Positions 9,848 to 19,681 of a DNA stretch of 64,000 bases are shown piece by piece. The DNA is taken from NCBI RefSeq assembly GCF_036327475.1, contig NZ_CP132913.1, positions 434,001-498,000 of the forward strand. Direction: 5' to 3'. Below the pieces are notes generated by a model. That model was not told where the DNA came from. It was given only the letters and a program-made list of their open reading frames with translations, and ran no database searches. A program made the translations under genes and the position numbers. This DNA is from G036327475 sp036327475 (lineage in GTDB: Bacteria > Pseudomonadota > Gammaproteobacteria > Enterobacterales > Enterobacteriaceae). Every line of letters starts with the position of its first letter. Position 1 is the first letter of the stretch.

Positions 9848-10399
9848 TTAATGGGCATTATTATTGCGTTCATCCTCCGCCATATGGCAGTAGATATAAA
9901 TTCCGCTGAGCAGTGTAAACACCAGCGTCAGGCAGGTGAGGCCAAAAACCTTGAAATTCACCCAAACACTCTGCGGTAGACAGAACATGATACAAATATT
10001 CGCCGTGCCGCAAGTAATGAAGAACACCGTCCAGGCGATATCCAAATTATTCCAAACCCGTGTTGTGAGATGGATCTCCTTGTCCAGCATACGTTGAATG
10101 AGAGGCTTGCCGAGGACGAATTGACTAATCAGCAGCGCCGCGACGAACAGCGTATAGATTACCGTTACCTTCCACTTGATGAATTCTGCGTTGTGATAGT
10201 AAAGCGTCAATGAGCCGAATATCAACACCGGTACGAAGGTAATCAGAGTGACCTTTTCTACTTTGCGATAGCGCAGCCAGATATAAACCAATACCAACGC
10301 GGAGGCGACTATCAGTGCGCCGGAGGCGTAGTAGATATCGTACAGTTTGTAGACAACAAAAAACACCATCAAGGGCGTGAAATCAAGAAGCTGCTTCAT
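9848..10399 (-). CDS. yciB: Inner membrane septation/envelope protein YciB (IspZ family)
   Basis: The product has 183 residues when started at MKQLLDFTPLM, the conserved family start. An open extension of 11 codons upstream is not conserved and I leave it out. About five membrane segments are visible, with the conserved FGSLTLYYHN...FIKWKVT and VWVNFKVFG...LLSGIYIY blocks. The family affects cell envelope synthesis and division, and a link to osmotic and envelope stress is reported. The gene lies 29 bp after yciC, so an operon yciC-yciB-yciA is likely. It is intact. Confidence 0.94.
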   Translation of the reverse strand: MKQLLDFTPLMVFFVVYKLYDIYYASGALIVASALVLVYIWLRYRKVEKVTLITFVPVLIFGSLTLYYHNAEFIKWKVTVIYTLFVAALLISQFVLGKPLIQRMLDKEIHLTTRVWNNLDIAWTVFFITCGTANICIMFCLPQSVWVNFKVFGLTCLTLVFTLLSGIYIYCHMAEDERNNNAH

Positions 10400-10428
10400 A
10401 CAAGTCCACTGGAGAATAAACGCCGCCA

Positions 10429-11181
10429 TCATGCCTGGCGCAGCAACATATACAGACGATAAAGATAGATTAACAGCAGAGCTGAAATAAGATTGCTTAG
10501 ACCATTTAATAAGACCGCCGCCACCAGCGATGGTACCAGCGTGAACTGGGTCGCCAATAGAAGCACCGCCGCTTTAGCCAACAGCCAGAACAGTACCGCC
10601 GGCGCCAGTAGCGGAAGATTGACAAACGCCAGACTGGCGCTCAGGCGCATGGATTTAATGGCACTCAGATTATCGCTGATGGCAATAACTGGCGCCAGGC
10701 TAAAAGCGATGGCCAGTAGGATACCCGGCACGATAATCAGCAACAGACCTAACTGTACCAGCAACGTCGTGAGAAAAATAAGCAGCAGCAGGCGTGGCAA
10801 TAGCGGCGCCGACAGACTGATTGCGCGAAGTATACTGACGGGCTGGCGATTGGATACCATGCGAACCATGGTTAGCAACCCCCCCACCAGCAGGACGTTT
10901 CCGACTAGACCGGCAAGGGTGCCGGCGGCAGAAGCTTTCAGTAACACGCGCTGCTGTTCGACCGACACCTGCTGTACCAACTGCTGCAGGCTCATATCGG
11001 TAGTGCCGCCAATATGGGTACCGTCGCTGAGCGTCATTAGCTGCTCGCTTCCGGGGGACAGCGTATGCCCCAGCATCACGCTTATCAGCGTCGTCAACAG
11101 CACCAACAGCACGATACTGGCAAACTGATTACGGAAAAAATTCAGCATATCGCGGTACAGGATACTTGCCATAATTGGCAT
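10429..11181 (-). CDS. yciC: Inner membrane protein YciC (UPF0259)
   Basis: The product has 250 residues from the ATG at 11181, which has GGAG five bases upstream and aligns with the E. coli start; a longer frame exists but lacks support. It has about six hydrophobic segments. The block RNQFASIVLLVLL follows the cytoplasmic N-terminus, and LISALLLIYLYRLYMLLRQ closes the protein as in E. coli. Its role is not settled, though work in E. coli links it to envelope lipid and LPS balance. It is first in the yciC-yciB-yciA group. It is intact. Confidence 0.92.
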   Translation of the reverse strand: MPIMASILYRDMLNFFRNQFASIVLLVLLTTLISVMLGHTLSPGSEQLMTLSDGTHIGGTTDMSLQQLVQQVSVEQQRVLLKASAAGTLAGLVGNVLLVGGLLTMVRMVSNRQPVSILRAISLSAPLLPRLLLLIFLTTLLVQLGLLLIIVPGILLAIAFSLAPVIAISDNLSAIKSMRLSASLAFVNLPLLAPAVLFWLLAKAAVLLLATQFTLVPSLVAAVLLNGLSNLISALLLIYLYRLYMLLRQA

Positions 11182-11858
11182 GGGAGCTCCTTGACAAAAC
11201 AATCAATAATCAATAAATAGGACAATCCGCTATTCTACCCTGTTAATCCACGGCTTGGCACCCTAATGCATCATACCAGGTCAAGTGCGGCATGATAATC
11301 TCCCACTGCGCTACCGGTCGCGCGAAGAGCAGTAGGCCACAGTGCGCCCGAGCGGATCGCACGCGGCGTTCGCCAGGTCTCCCTCGCGCTCATGCGGAAC
11401 TCGCGGAGCGCGCGGCAGGCGATTGTTGCTGCCCGCCATATAGCGCAAATGGCGAAAGGGCCTGAATGGTTCTGTTAACGCCGCAGGTGCTTGGCCGGAC
11501 CGTCATCCGCCTCTGTCCAGTAAAAGGACACACGAAGGAGCGCAGCAGGTGCCGTAGGATATGCAGGGTTGCCATCACCGTTCATGCTGTTATCCGAAGA
11601 GGCCACAACGTCGAACCTGAACTGACACACTCGCAAACTACCCAGCCCGCCACCCGAAAGCAACAGAAATAACTTATTACCGCCTTTTGCTGTTGTTGCT
11701 GTTCCGTTGATATGGAACAACCCGGAAATAGTATTGGAATTAATATAATGTTTGTTATCAGTAATGCATATCAATTCGCCTCTACGCCACCGAGAGTGCG
11801 GGATGGATAAGAATCAAATTTACCTCTAACAGTAAGTAAAATGACAATGGGGTAGGGT
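11182..11858. other. yciC-ompW intergenic region with relic DNA
   Basis: About 680 bp separate the divergent yciC and ompW relic. The part next to yciC (11182-11240) is AT-rich and probably holds its promoter. I recognise no gene in the rest. Long regulatory spacers are usual upstream of ompW, but this one looks expanded. Confidence 0.45.
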
Positions 11859-12089
11859 ATGAAAACAACAGTTTTGGTCGCGTCCGTGGCCTCCATCAGC
11901 GATTCGAACTTGAAGCATTCGTGGAGTCTAGCCGGGCAGGCGGGGCTGGATTATAACATCAGCGATAACTGCCTGATTAATATGCCAGTGTGGTATCTGG
12001 ATATCGATACCGATGTCCGCTTCAAGGCCAGAGGTAAGAAGCAATCCATTCATACCGATATCAATCCTGTGCGTTTATGTGTGGCGTAG
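11859..12089 (+). pseudogene. ompW: Outer membrane protein OmpW, internally deleted
   Basis: A 76-codon open frame joins the ompW start (MKTTVLVASVAS, signal-like) to a C-terminal barrel segment: SDSNLKHSWSLAGQAGLDYN, CLINMPVWYLDIDTDV, HTDINPVRL. About two thirds of the gene is missing. The final strands, normally ending in an aromatic residue for BAM recognition, are replaced by LCVA. The frame is still open, but a functional eight-strand barrel is not possible. OmpW is a small porin-like protein. Confidence 0.85.
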
Positions 12090-12179
12090 ATAGACATCGC
12101 TTCTGACGGTTTTCGGCCAAAAAGGAGCCTATGCGCGCCCTGAAAACCATCCCTGAACAACCATAGTTGGCCTCGGAGG

Positions 12180-12412
12180 GCGGACCCCATAAAACCGCTT
12201 AACTGCGCGCGGCCTTTGAAGGTTTCGATATTAACTTCACGCGCTTTCAGACGATCGTCGCGAACCAATTCCAATTTCAGCTTCGCGGTGATAATCGTAT
12301 CGTCAATATAGCCGTCTGTCCCCAAGACTTTGTGGTTGGCACGTAGCCGCTCAACGCGAAGGCCAATAAAAGATGGGTTAAGCAAGCTAGCGGCGACTTT
12401 CCACACCTTCAT
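12180..12412 (-). pseudogene. BON-domain (OsmY-like) envelope protein relic
   Basis: The minus strand starts MKVWKVAASLLNPSF, a degraded signal or lipobox region. It continues with DDTIITAKLKLELVRDDRLK and EVNIETFKGRAQLSGF, the core of a BON domain. After SGF the frame is lost and the second half of the domain is not readable. BON proteins bind envelope phospholipid or act in osmotic stress. Confidence 0.78.
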
Positions 12413-12519
12413 TCTCTCCTTGATGGAGTACGTTGTCGTTATTTATTCGGTTTTATCGCCGGCGCTTTGCGGGCGTGCGGCATTAACAGTGTTGATCATA
12501 AAAAGTGTTTGCATCGGTC

Positions 12520-13110
12520 AGGACGAGCGGCGACCTTCATTTCGCGCACGAATTGCGCCTGTTTTTCCAACATCAAAGCGATCATCCACATGGTTTTTGA
12601 TAATCCGCACAATGGCTGAACCAGAAATGGCGTCTGGGCGGTGCTGGCCTTCAAAGAGCGGCACGCACCTAATCGTGTTCGAAAATGCCGAACCCCTGAA
12701 GGGTCGGCGCCGCATGGTACGCCTTCGGAGTATTGACCAAATGTGCCATCGGCGTATTGGCCCGTTTTGGCCCGTTTTGCGCTACCGGTGACGCCGGCGC
12801 GCGAGCAGGTAGGTATACTCCGGCTATGAGAGGCAATTTCGCACAGCAGATCATCATCGGCGTTGGGTGGGTAGATGAAGATGTGGGCTACACCATGGCG
12901 CAACGTGTCTTGGCGAAACGGTAGACCCTCTTGTGGCGGCACACCGCCACCAGTACCGAGTCGACGCCGCCATTAGCGACGCGCTTGGGGCGATAAACTG
13001 ACTGCAGGCTAGGGAATGCGTCAAGCGCCCTCCTGCACTGCAGCCAGACTGCACAGACCGCCGTCGGCTGTGAGCTACCGCGCTGAAGTCAGCGGAATCT
13101 CTGCCGATGG
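12520..13110 (-). pseudogene. trpA: Tryptophan synthase alpha chain relic
   Basis: The minus strand holds GGVDSVLVA, LPFRQDTLRHGVA, IFIYPPNADDDLLCEIAS, SRAGVTG, YHAAPTLQGFGIF, AISGSAIVRIIKNH and a degraded C-terminus VREMKVAAR. These come from the second half of TrpA, spread over several frames. The upstream half is only faintly visible to about 13110. TrpA cleaves indole-3-glycerol phosphate. No trpB, trpC, trpD or trpE follows; the next gene is the rluB relic, so the trp operon has been deleted at its normal site. Confidence 0.9.
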
Positions 13111-13349
13111 ATGGACTTGGAGTCGTGCTGGCACGGCGAAAAGGATTATCCACAGACGGGTGCAGGGAATGAGCAGTGGCTGAGCGTCAAGGGACGCGAG
13201 TGCCGCTCAAGGGAATAACCCCTATTCAAGCCGTTACTGCAAGACAGAGCGCCCGCTCGTAATCTTACCTGCCGCGGCGGTGACGAACGAGGCCCCGTTT
13301 CGGCCAGCAATGCTCGCGCGAGCGAACAAAGCTTACAGCGGGTAGTGTG

Positions 13350-14196
13350 TTGTTGTATAACAGCGCAGGTGTAAAGTTCTGCGCCTGCGCCTGACAGGGT
13401 TCTCGCCGAAAAATCGCAGCCATTATTGAACAGGGTCGCGTGAGCGTAGGCGGTAACGTCGTGACATTGGGTGATCGCGTAGAGGTCACCAAAACCACTA
13501 AGATCCGGGTGGATTACCGCATCATCACTATTAAACCGCTGGAAGACACGCTTTGCCGCGTGTTATCTCATTATAAGCCGGAAGGCGCACTTTGTGCGCG
13601 CCGCGATTCCGAGGTGTGGCCAACGCTTTTCGATCTCCTACCGCGTCTTAATAACGCCCGCTAGGTGGCCTACGGCAACCTAGACATTAATACATCTGGG
13701 CTATTGTTTTTACCACTGATAAGGAACTGGCTAATCGCTTGATGCGCTTGAGCCAAACGGGAATATGCCGTGCGTGTTTTCGGCGTAGTGGATGAGGAAA
13801 AACTACTGCAGCTGGCCTGTGGCGTACGGCTGGAAGACGGTCAGGCGACCTTCACAGCCTGAAATCCAAGGTGCGAGGGTCTGAACCAGTGGTACAATGC
13901 GACGCTCAGAAGGCCGCGTCCGCGAGGTGCAGCGCCTGTGGAAGACGGTGGTGTCCAGTCAGCCGGCCTATTCGCGTGCGCTACGGCGACATCATGCTGC
14001 CCAAGGGGCTGCCGCGCGGTGGCTGGACCGAACTGCCGTTCGACAATATCAATTACCTGTGTGAAAAGTGGAGGTGCCGCTTAAATCGGTGATCAAGCCG
14101 CCGGTAGAGCGCGATCGCTGCCGCCTGAAGACTACGCAGATCCGGCTGGCAATCAAGCGCACAAGCCAAGAAAAGTCGTCGCGGCGCGGCGGCTGA
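13350..14196 (+). pseudogene. rluB: 23S rRNA pseudouridine(2605) synthase relic
   Basis: Readable pieces in order are GSRRKIAAIIEQGRVSVGG (S4 domain), VTLGDRVEV, HYKPEGALC, then NLDINT...SGLLFLPL (region of the catalytic Asp motif RLDxxTxGLL, mutated). Next are YAVRVFG, RVRYGDIMLPKGLPRGGW and a basic tail ending at TGA 14194-14196. Multiple frameshifts and stops interrupt it. RluB modifies U2605 of 23S rRNA. Position next to btuR and yciK matches E. coli. Confidence 0.92.
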
Positions 14197-14312
14197 AGTA
14201 ATAAGCACAATAACGGCGTAGACTAATGACAACGGCGCAGAGGTGAATGCCGCCCGGATGCAAGACACATTCTCAGGGCAAGTCGCCCGCAGAGACAAAT
14301 TAAAAAATCTCA

Positions 14313-14795
14313 TCAAGTGAGAGTGTCACTATCGATGCCTTTCCGTACCATGGAACCGGAATTGGAAGCGTGTTTGATCGGCCGAATCTTGCTGACGGTG
14401 TCCGCCATGTCTAAAACTGTTGGTTGTGGCAGTCGCGTCAAGTGATGATGAGTGGGGCACATGCTAAAGAATTCGCAAGGCGCAGCGTCGCCGTCAAGTT
14501 TGTGCTTTTCGCCTCCCAGGTAACCCGGAGGTCATCACTTTAAACTCGACGCTGTGCGGCTCCAGTAGTCAGCGCTCGCCGCTACACTGGTCTTTAATGG
14601 ATAAACTGCACCACCCAGGTGCGTAACCCATGACCCACGGTGTGAGTCACAGTTACGAAACCCGCGATGATCTTGCCTTTACCATTTCTTGCGAAGGCGT
14701 TCATAATTCCGTGCCGTTCTGTCGTGGCGTCGATAGTCGATGATGCCTGGCATCCATAAAAGCCTTCTCCATCAAGACTTCATCGCCGTGGCGGC
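14313..14795 (-). pseudogene. btuR: Cob(I)alamin adenosyltransferase relic
   Basis: The minus strand contains ARNGKGKIIAGFVTVTHTVG, the altered P-loop of BtuR/CobA (family GNGKGKTTAAFG). EPHSVEFKVMTSG and the C-terminus RPIKHASNSGSMVRKGID follow. The Thr of the P-loop is changed and frames shift between the pieces. It ends at TGA 14313-14315. It lies directly downstream of yciK, its usual operon partner. Loss removes adenosylation of corrinoids by this enzyme. Confidence 0.9.
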
Positions 14796-14810
14796 AATGG
14801 CGGTCGGGTA

Positions 14811-15572
14811 TCAGATCGCCGGACCGGGTTTACGATCGGGCTGCGCGTCAAAGCTGAAACCGGTTTTACGCCGGCTGTCGTCACCCATCAGGTAAAGATA
14901 GATAGGCATGATATCGGCCGGGGTTTTCAACCGGTCGGGATCTTCAGTTGGAAACGCGTTGGCGCGCATGCCGGTACGGGTGGCTCCTGGGTTAATACAA
15001 TTGACTCGTAGCGTCGATGCGGGATACTCCTCCGCCAGTACCTGCATCATCCCTTCAGTGGCGAACTTGGATACCGAATAAGCTCCCCAATTTGCCCGGC
15101 CACGGCGGCCCACGCTGGAGGTGCTGAAAATCAGCGACGGATTGCTGGCTTTAAGCAGAAGCGGCAGCAGTGCTTGCGTTAACATAAAGGTACCGTTGAT
15201 ATTTACCGCCATGACTTCTGACCAGCGTGCGGGGGTTTGCTCGGCTATGGGCACCACTTCCCCCAAAAGGCCGGCGTTATTGAGTAAACCGTCCAGGTGG
15301 GGAATTTCGTCGGTAAGACTTTTGGCCAGCTGCCGATATGGCTCTGACTCGGTGCAGGCCAAATCCAGCACTAGTACCCGAGCCTCACGCCCGCCGGCCT
15401 CGGCGATGGCCCGTTTCACTGTGTTCAGTTTATGTTCAGTTCTGCCGAGCAATAGCACTGATGCGCCGTGGCGGGCATAGGTTAGGGCCGCCTCGCGGCC
15501 TATGCCATCACCAGCACCAGTCACTAGAATGCGTTTATGATCTAGTAAATTACGTCTGGGCTGATAATACAC
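14811..15572 (-). CDS. yciK: Short-chain dehydrogenase YciK
   Basis: The product has 253 residues and is a classical SDR. It has the cofactor motif TGAGDGIG near residue 20, NNAG near 95, the catalytic Ser in STSSVG and Tyr-x3-Lys in YSVSK. The C-terminal GDDSRRKTGFSFDAQPDRKPG is the YciK signature. The start is a GTG (15570-15572) with GGAG 8 bases upstream. The true substrate is not known. The gene is intact although its downstream operon partner btuR has decayed. Confidence 0.94.
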   Translation of the reverse strand: MYYQPRRNLLDHKRILVTGAGDGIGREAALTYARHGASVLLLGRTEHKLNTVKRAIAEAGGREARVLVLDLACTESEPYRQLAKSLTDEIPHLDGLLNNAGLLGEVVPIAEQTPARWSEVMAVNINGTFMLTQALLPLLLKASNPSLIFSTSSVGRRGRANWGAYSVSKFATEGMMQVLAEEYPASTLRVNCINPGATRTGMRANAFPTEDPDRLKTPADIMPIYLYLMGDDSRRKTGFSFDAQPDRKPGPAI

Positions 15573-15879
15573 GCCTCACTCCTCAGCTAGGAAACGTTGC
15601 TGCCAATCGCCGATCATCGCGGGCACTATGGACTTACCATTCCTTATACCTGATCCAGCAGGGTATTTCAATCGCCTGGAATTCGGCGTCGGCCTCATCG
15701 ACGCCGACGCCGGGACATTGCCGTTACGGCGACCCGGGTTTGGCCCGTGGGCCGTGTCCCTGTGGTGGCGGGAGTGGGGACCTTGACACCAACGGCAATA
15801 TTCTGATTTTCCAGGCGGCGCGGTGGCTTGGTTAGAATAGTTGCCAACGATTCTCATTATCGGTTAGCAAGGCGATTTT

Positions 15880-16060
15880 GTGGAATTTATTTCGCTGTAC
15901 GGACTTTCTGGCCAAAATCCTTACCGTGGCGCTAGCCATCGGCGCGCTTTTACTGCTGGTGTTTGACTTACGCATGCGGTCGTGCCAGCGCAAAGGACAG
16001 ATTCACATCCAGGACCTTGGCAAACAGTCATGTGGAACGTGTTGTACGCGCTTTCACAAC
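15880..16060 (+). pseudogene. sohB: Inner membrane peptidase SohB N-terminal relic
   Basis: A GTG start gives EFISLYG, then a frameshift leads to LFLAKILTVALAIGALLLLVFDLR, the N-terminal membrane segment. RKGQIHIQDLGKQ follows, the start of the SohB periplasmic part. The S49 peptidase domain with its Ser and Lys is deleted. Divergence from yciK matches E. coli. Confidence 0.8.
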
Positions 16061-16272
16061 GAGCGGCCGCCCGGCAAGGTTGAGATACGATCTAGTTTCA
16101 ATGCGAACCTCGCATTTTCCACGTGCGAACGGCTGTCTGAATCTTTCAGTCCGGTCTTGCGTTTGATAACGCGTGCCTGTGCGTGGTTTAACCCGCGTTG
16201 ATGTCGATGGTTGCCGATCGGGTCGGATGCCAGGCGTTCATAACGGCGTCGACTGTAGCATCTCGCGCTATG

Positions 16273-16489
16273 TCAGTTCACCAGATGATATTTTCCGACA
16301 GGACCTGGACGAGATGCTTGAATATATTAAACATGACGGTGGTTTTCTGCGCCTGCATTCCCTGCTCATCAAGAAGAAATTTACAGCGAAAAACCAGCAC
16401 AGACCATTTCTTCCTCATCTCGGTGACCAGCATTCCGTGCATATAGTCTTCATGGTCGCGAATATCCGGTTCATGGCGCTGCTGTGCAT
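16273..16489 (-). pseudogene. yciN: YciN family protein relic
   Basis: The minus strand reads RDHEDYMHGMLVTEM, then VLVFRCKFLLDEQGM, KTTVMFNIFKHLVQVLSE and, one frame over, KYHLVN with a TGA at 16273-16275. An ATG at 16487-16489 with GGAG upstream remains, but the N-terminus is deleted and at least two frameshifts are present. The family has no assigned function. It is convergent with sohB and next to topA, as in E. coli. Confidence 0.85.
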
Positions 16490-16898
16490 ATTTTCACTCC
16501 TGTGTTAATGCGTGCTCTTGTTAATGCGTGCTCTATTGTAATACTCGGTTATGTTTGTCGGAAAACCGACCGAGGTTTATTTGTTTAGTTTACGATTTTG
16601 TTAATTACGTATACGTAGCGGGTAAAACCATTTTTTCCTCTTATTCAGTTTTAGTATGGGTCCTCTACGCGTCGGGTGGTTATTTTTTTACCGATTAGCT
16701 GTGAAATAAGCAGCGATTGCCGTCGCTTATTAAAAAATAAGCGAATTAACAAGAAATTGATCTACTGTGCTGCTGCAGTGTGAGCACGATAAAAACAGGT
16801 TGATTTTTTGTGGCACTGCCGCTAAAAAGAGGTATGCCCAGCCAAGGTCCGGCGCAAAAACTTCTTATTGCAGAAGACATCACTCAGGTAAAGGTAAA
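16490..16898. other. topA upstream region
   Basis: This AT-rich 400 bp has no gene and should contain the topA promoters. It includes a near-perfect tandem repeat of GTTAATGCGTGCTCTT (16504-16519 and 16520-16535). I cannot place promoter elements with confidence. Confidence 0.45.
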
Positions 16899-19487
16899 AT
16901 GGGTAAAGCTCTTGTTATCGTTGAATCACCGGTTAAAGCCAAGACAATTAATAAATATTTAGGCAAAGATTACGTGGTTAAGTCCAGCGTCGGTCACATT
17001 CGCGATTTGCCGACCAGCGGTTCAGCCAGTCAAAAGAGCACCGACGCTAGTAAACAGAAAAAAGAAAAATCGGACCCGCAGCGCGCGTTGGTCGACAGGA
17101 TGGGTATCGACCCTTACCACGGCTGGAAGGCACAGTATGAGATTTTGCCAGGTAAAGAGAAGGTGGTGACCGAGCTAAAGGCGCTGGCGGAAAAAGCCGA
17201 TCATATCTATCTCGCAACTGACCTTGACCGCGAAGGAGAGGCGATTGCCTGGCATCTGAGGGAAGTTATCGGCGGCGATGATAAGCGTTTTAGCCGGGTA
17301 GTCTTCAATGAAATTACCCGCAATGCGATATCTCAAGCCTTTGAACAGCCGGGCGAGCTGAATATTGATCGGGTCAACGCCCAGCAGGCACGGCGGTTCA
17401 TGGACCGTGTTGTTGGCTATATGATCTCACCCTTATTGTGGAAAAAAATCGCCCGTGGCCTGTCGGCTGGACGGGTTCAATCGGTGGCAGTCCGGCTAGT
17501 CGTGGAGCGTGAGCGGGAAATTAAAGCCTTTGTACCGGAAGAATATTGGGAATTGCATGCCGATCTACAGACGGGGTTGGCGTTTCCCTTGGCGATGCAG
17601 GTAACACATCAGCAAGGAAAACCATTTAACCAGTTGAATCAACAGCAAATTCAGAGCGCGCTCGATGTGCTTGAAAACGCGAAGTATATGGTTAGAGATC
17701 GTGACGATAAGCTAACCAGCAGAAAACCAGGAGCTCCGTTTACCACCTCAACGCTGCAGCAGGCGGCCAACAGCAGCCTGGGCTATGGCGTAAAGAAAAC
17801 TATGATGTTGGCACGGCGGCTGTATGAAGCCGGATATGTTACCTATATGCGTACTGACTCCACCAATTTGAGTCAGGATGCACTTAACATGGCGCGCGAT
17901 TATATCAGCGCGTCATTCGGCAATTCGTATTTGCCGAAACAGCCCAACGAGTACGCCAGTAAAAATAACGCCCAGGAAGCGCATGAGGCGATCCGCCCCT
18001 CCGATGTCAATGTCTTGGCAGAACAGTTGAAAGGCATGGAAGCCGACGCGCAGAAACTGTATCGGCTGATCTGGAATCAATTTGTCGCCTGTCAAATGAC
18101 GCCGGCACAATACGACTCTACAACGCTAATCGTCACCGCTGGCGCGTTTCAACTGCGCGCCAGCGGGCGTACCTTGCGTTTCGACGGCTGGACTAAAGTG
18201 ATGCCGGCGCCGCGCAAGGGCGATGAAGATCGGACCCTACCGGCGGTGGAGGTGGGTGAGACGCTGACGCTGAGCAAGCTGCTGCCCAGCCAACATTTCA
18301 CTAAACCACCAGCCCGCTACAGCGAGGCTTCGCTAGTGAAAGAGCTGGAAAAACGTGGCATTGGTCGGCCATCGACCTATGTGTCAATCATCTCCACCAT
18401 TCAGGATCGCGGCTATGTCCATGCGGAAAATCGCCGTTTCTATGCGAAAAAAATGGGCGAAATCGTCACCGATCGCTTAGAAGAGCACTTCCGCGAACTG
18501 ATGAATGACGATTTTACCGCCAACATGGAGAATGCCCTCGATCGGGTGGCGGCCAATCAACAGGAGTGGAAAAGCGTGCTTGACGCGTTTTTCGACAAGT
18601 TCAGCCAGCAGTTAAAAAACGCCGAAAAAGATCCCGAAGAGGGCGGTATGCGGCTCAATCAAATAGTGATGACCAGCATCGATTGCCCTGTCTGCGGCCG
18701 CAAGATGGGGATTCGTACCGCCAGCACGGGCGTGTTCCAGAGCTGTTCAGGCTATGCGCTGCCACCGAAAGAGCGCTGCAAAAACACCATTAATCTGATC
18801 CCGGAAGCGGAAACTCTGAACGTACTTGATGGCGACGATGCAGAGACTAACGCGTTGCGCGCGCGTCGCCGCTGCGGGAAATGTGGTACCGCTATGGACA
18901 GCTATGTCATCGACGGCCAGCGTAAACTCCACGTCTGCGGCAACAACCCGCTGTGCGACGGCTACGATATCGAGCAGGGTAAGTTTCGGTTCAAGGACTA
19001 CGATGGCCCGGTGGTGGAGTGTGAAAAATGCGGCGCCGATATGCGTCTGAAATTGGGGCGTTTTGGAAAATACATGGCCTGCACCAACGATGATTGTAAG
19101 AACACCCGCAAGATCCTACGTAACGGCGATGTGGCGCCGCCGAAAGAAGATCCGGTGCCGCTGCCCGGGCTGCCTTGCAAGAAGTCGGACGCCTACTTTG
19201 TGCTGCGTGACGGTGCGGCGGGGGTCTTTTTGGCCGCCAATACGTTCCCAAAATCCCGTGAAACCCGCGCGCCGCTGGTGGCGGAGCTGGCCCGTTTCCG
19301 CGACAGCCTGCCGAAAAAACTGCGCTATTTGGCCGATGCGCCCGTCGAGGATGACGAAGGCAATAGCACCCTGGTGTGTTTCAGCCGGAAAGCCAAGCTG
19401 CAATATGTCTCGGCAGAAAAAGACGGCAAAGCCACTGGCTGGACCGCTTTTTACGTGGATGGCCACTGGCAGGTGATCAAAAAGTAA
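16899..19487 (+). CDS. topA: DNA topoisomerase I
   Basis: The product has 862 residues (E. coli 865) from the ATG at 16899, giving GKALVIVESPVKAKTINKYL. An upstream open extension of 44 codons is not part of the family. The toprim domain shows VIVESP and DLDREGEA (acidic triad), and the catalytic tyrosine lies in YVTYMRTDSTNLS. Three tetracysteine zinc ribbons follow from about residue 590 (CPVCG, CGKCG, CEKCG), then two cysteine-free ribbons. The enzyme relaxes negative supercoils. It is intact and followed by a hairpin terminator. Its neighbours sohB and yciN are relics. Confidence 0.98.
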   Translation: MGKALVIVESPVKAKTINKYLGKDYVVKSSVGHIRDLPTSGSASQKSTDASKQKKEKSDPQRALVDRMGIDPYHGWKAQYEILPGKEKVVTELKALAEKADHIYLATDLDREGEAIAWHLREVIGGDDKRFSRVVFNEITRNAISQAFEQPGELNIDRVNAQQARRFMDRVVGYMISPLLWKKIARGLSAGRVQSVAVRLVVEREREIKAFVPEEYWELHADLQTGLAFPLAMQVTHQQGKPFNQLNQQQIQSALDVLENAKYMVRDRDDKLTSRKPGAPFTTSTLQQAANSSLGYGVKKTMMLARRLYEAGYVTYMRTDSTNLSQDALNMARDYISASFGNSYLPKQPNEYASKNNAQEAHEAIRPSDVNVLAEQLKGMEADAQKLYRLIWNQFVACQMTPAQYDSTTLIVTAGAFQLRASGRTLRFDGWTKVMPAPRKGDEDRTLPAVEVGETLTLSKLLPSQHFTKPPARYSEASLVKELEKRGIGRPSTYVSIISTIQDRGYVHAENRRFYAKKMGEIVTDRLEEHFRELMNDDFTANMENALDRVAANQQEWKSVLDAFFDKFSQQLKNAEKDPEEGGMRLNQIVMTSIDCPVCGRKMGIRTASTGVFQSCSGYALPPKERCKNTINLIPEAETLNVLDGDDAETNALRARRRCGKCGTAMDSYVIDGQRKLHVCGNNPLCDGYDIEQGKFRFKDYDGPVVECEKCGADMRLKLGRFGKYMACTNDDCKNTRKILRNGDVAPPKEDPVPLPGLPCKKSDAYFVLRDGAAGVFLAANTFPKSRETRAPLVAELARFRDSLPKKLRYLADAPVEDDEGNSTLVCFSRKAKLQYVSAEKDGKATGWTAFYVDGHWQVIKK

Positions 19488-19503
19488 TGGCATTGCCGCC
19501 ACC

Positions 19504-19530
19504 AAGCCAACCTCTTCTCGGTTGGCTTTT
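19504..19530 (+). terminator. topA terminator
   Basis: AAGCCAACC (19504-19512) pairs with GGTTGGCTT (19520-19528) and is followed by T residues, 16 bp after the topA stop. Confidence 0.85.
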
Positions 19531-19681
19531 AAAATTGATAATTAAGTGATATTAAGTATTTTTTATGATTAAATAGTATTACATAACCAACGCTTTAAGC
19601 GCTTTCGCAGAACCGGGGGAGTCGCCTGCTCTGTAGTCTCTCGCCGTGCGTCAGGTTCATGGTATTCGTCAGGACAAGCAA

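Noticed and set aside
10493..11128. 211-codon open frame opposite yciC
   Set aside because: It is the antisense of an intact membrane protein gene and is Ser/Thr/Arg-rich with no family pattern.
16767..16898. 44-codon in-frame extension upstream of topA
   Set aside because: The text does not match TopA; the conserved start GKALVIVESP follows the ATG at 16899.
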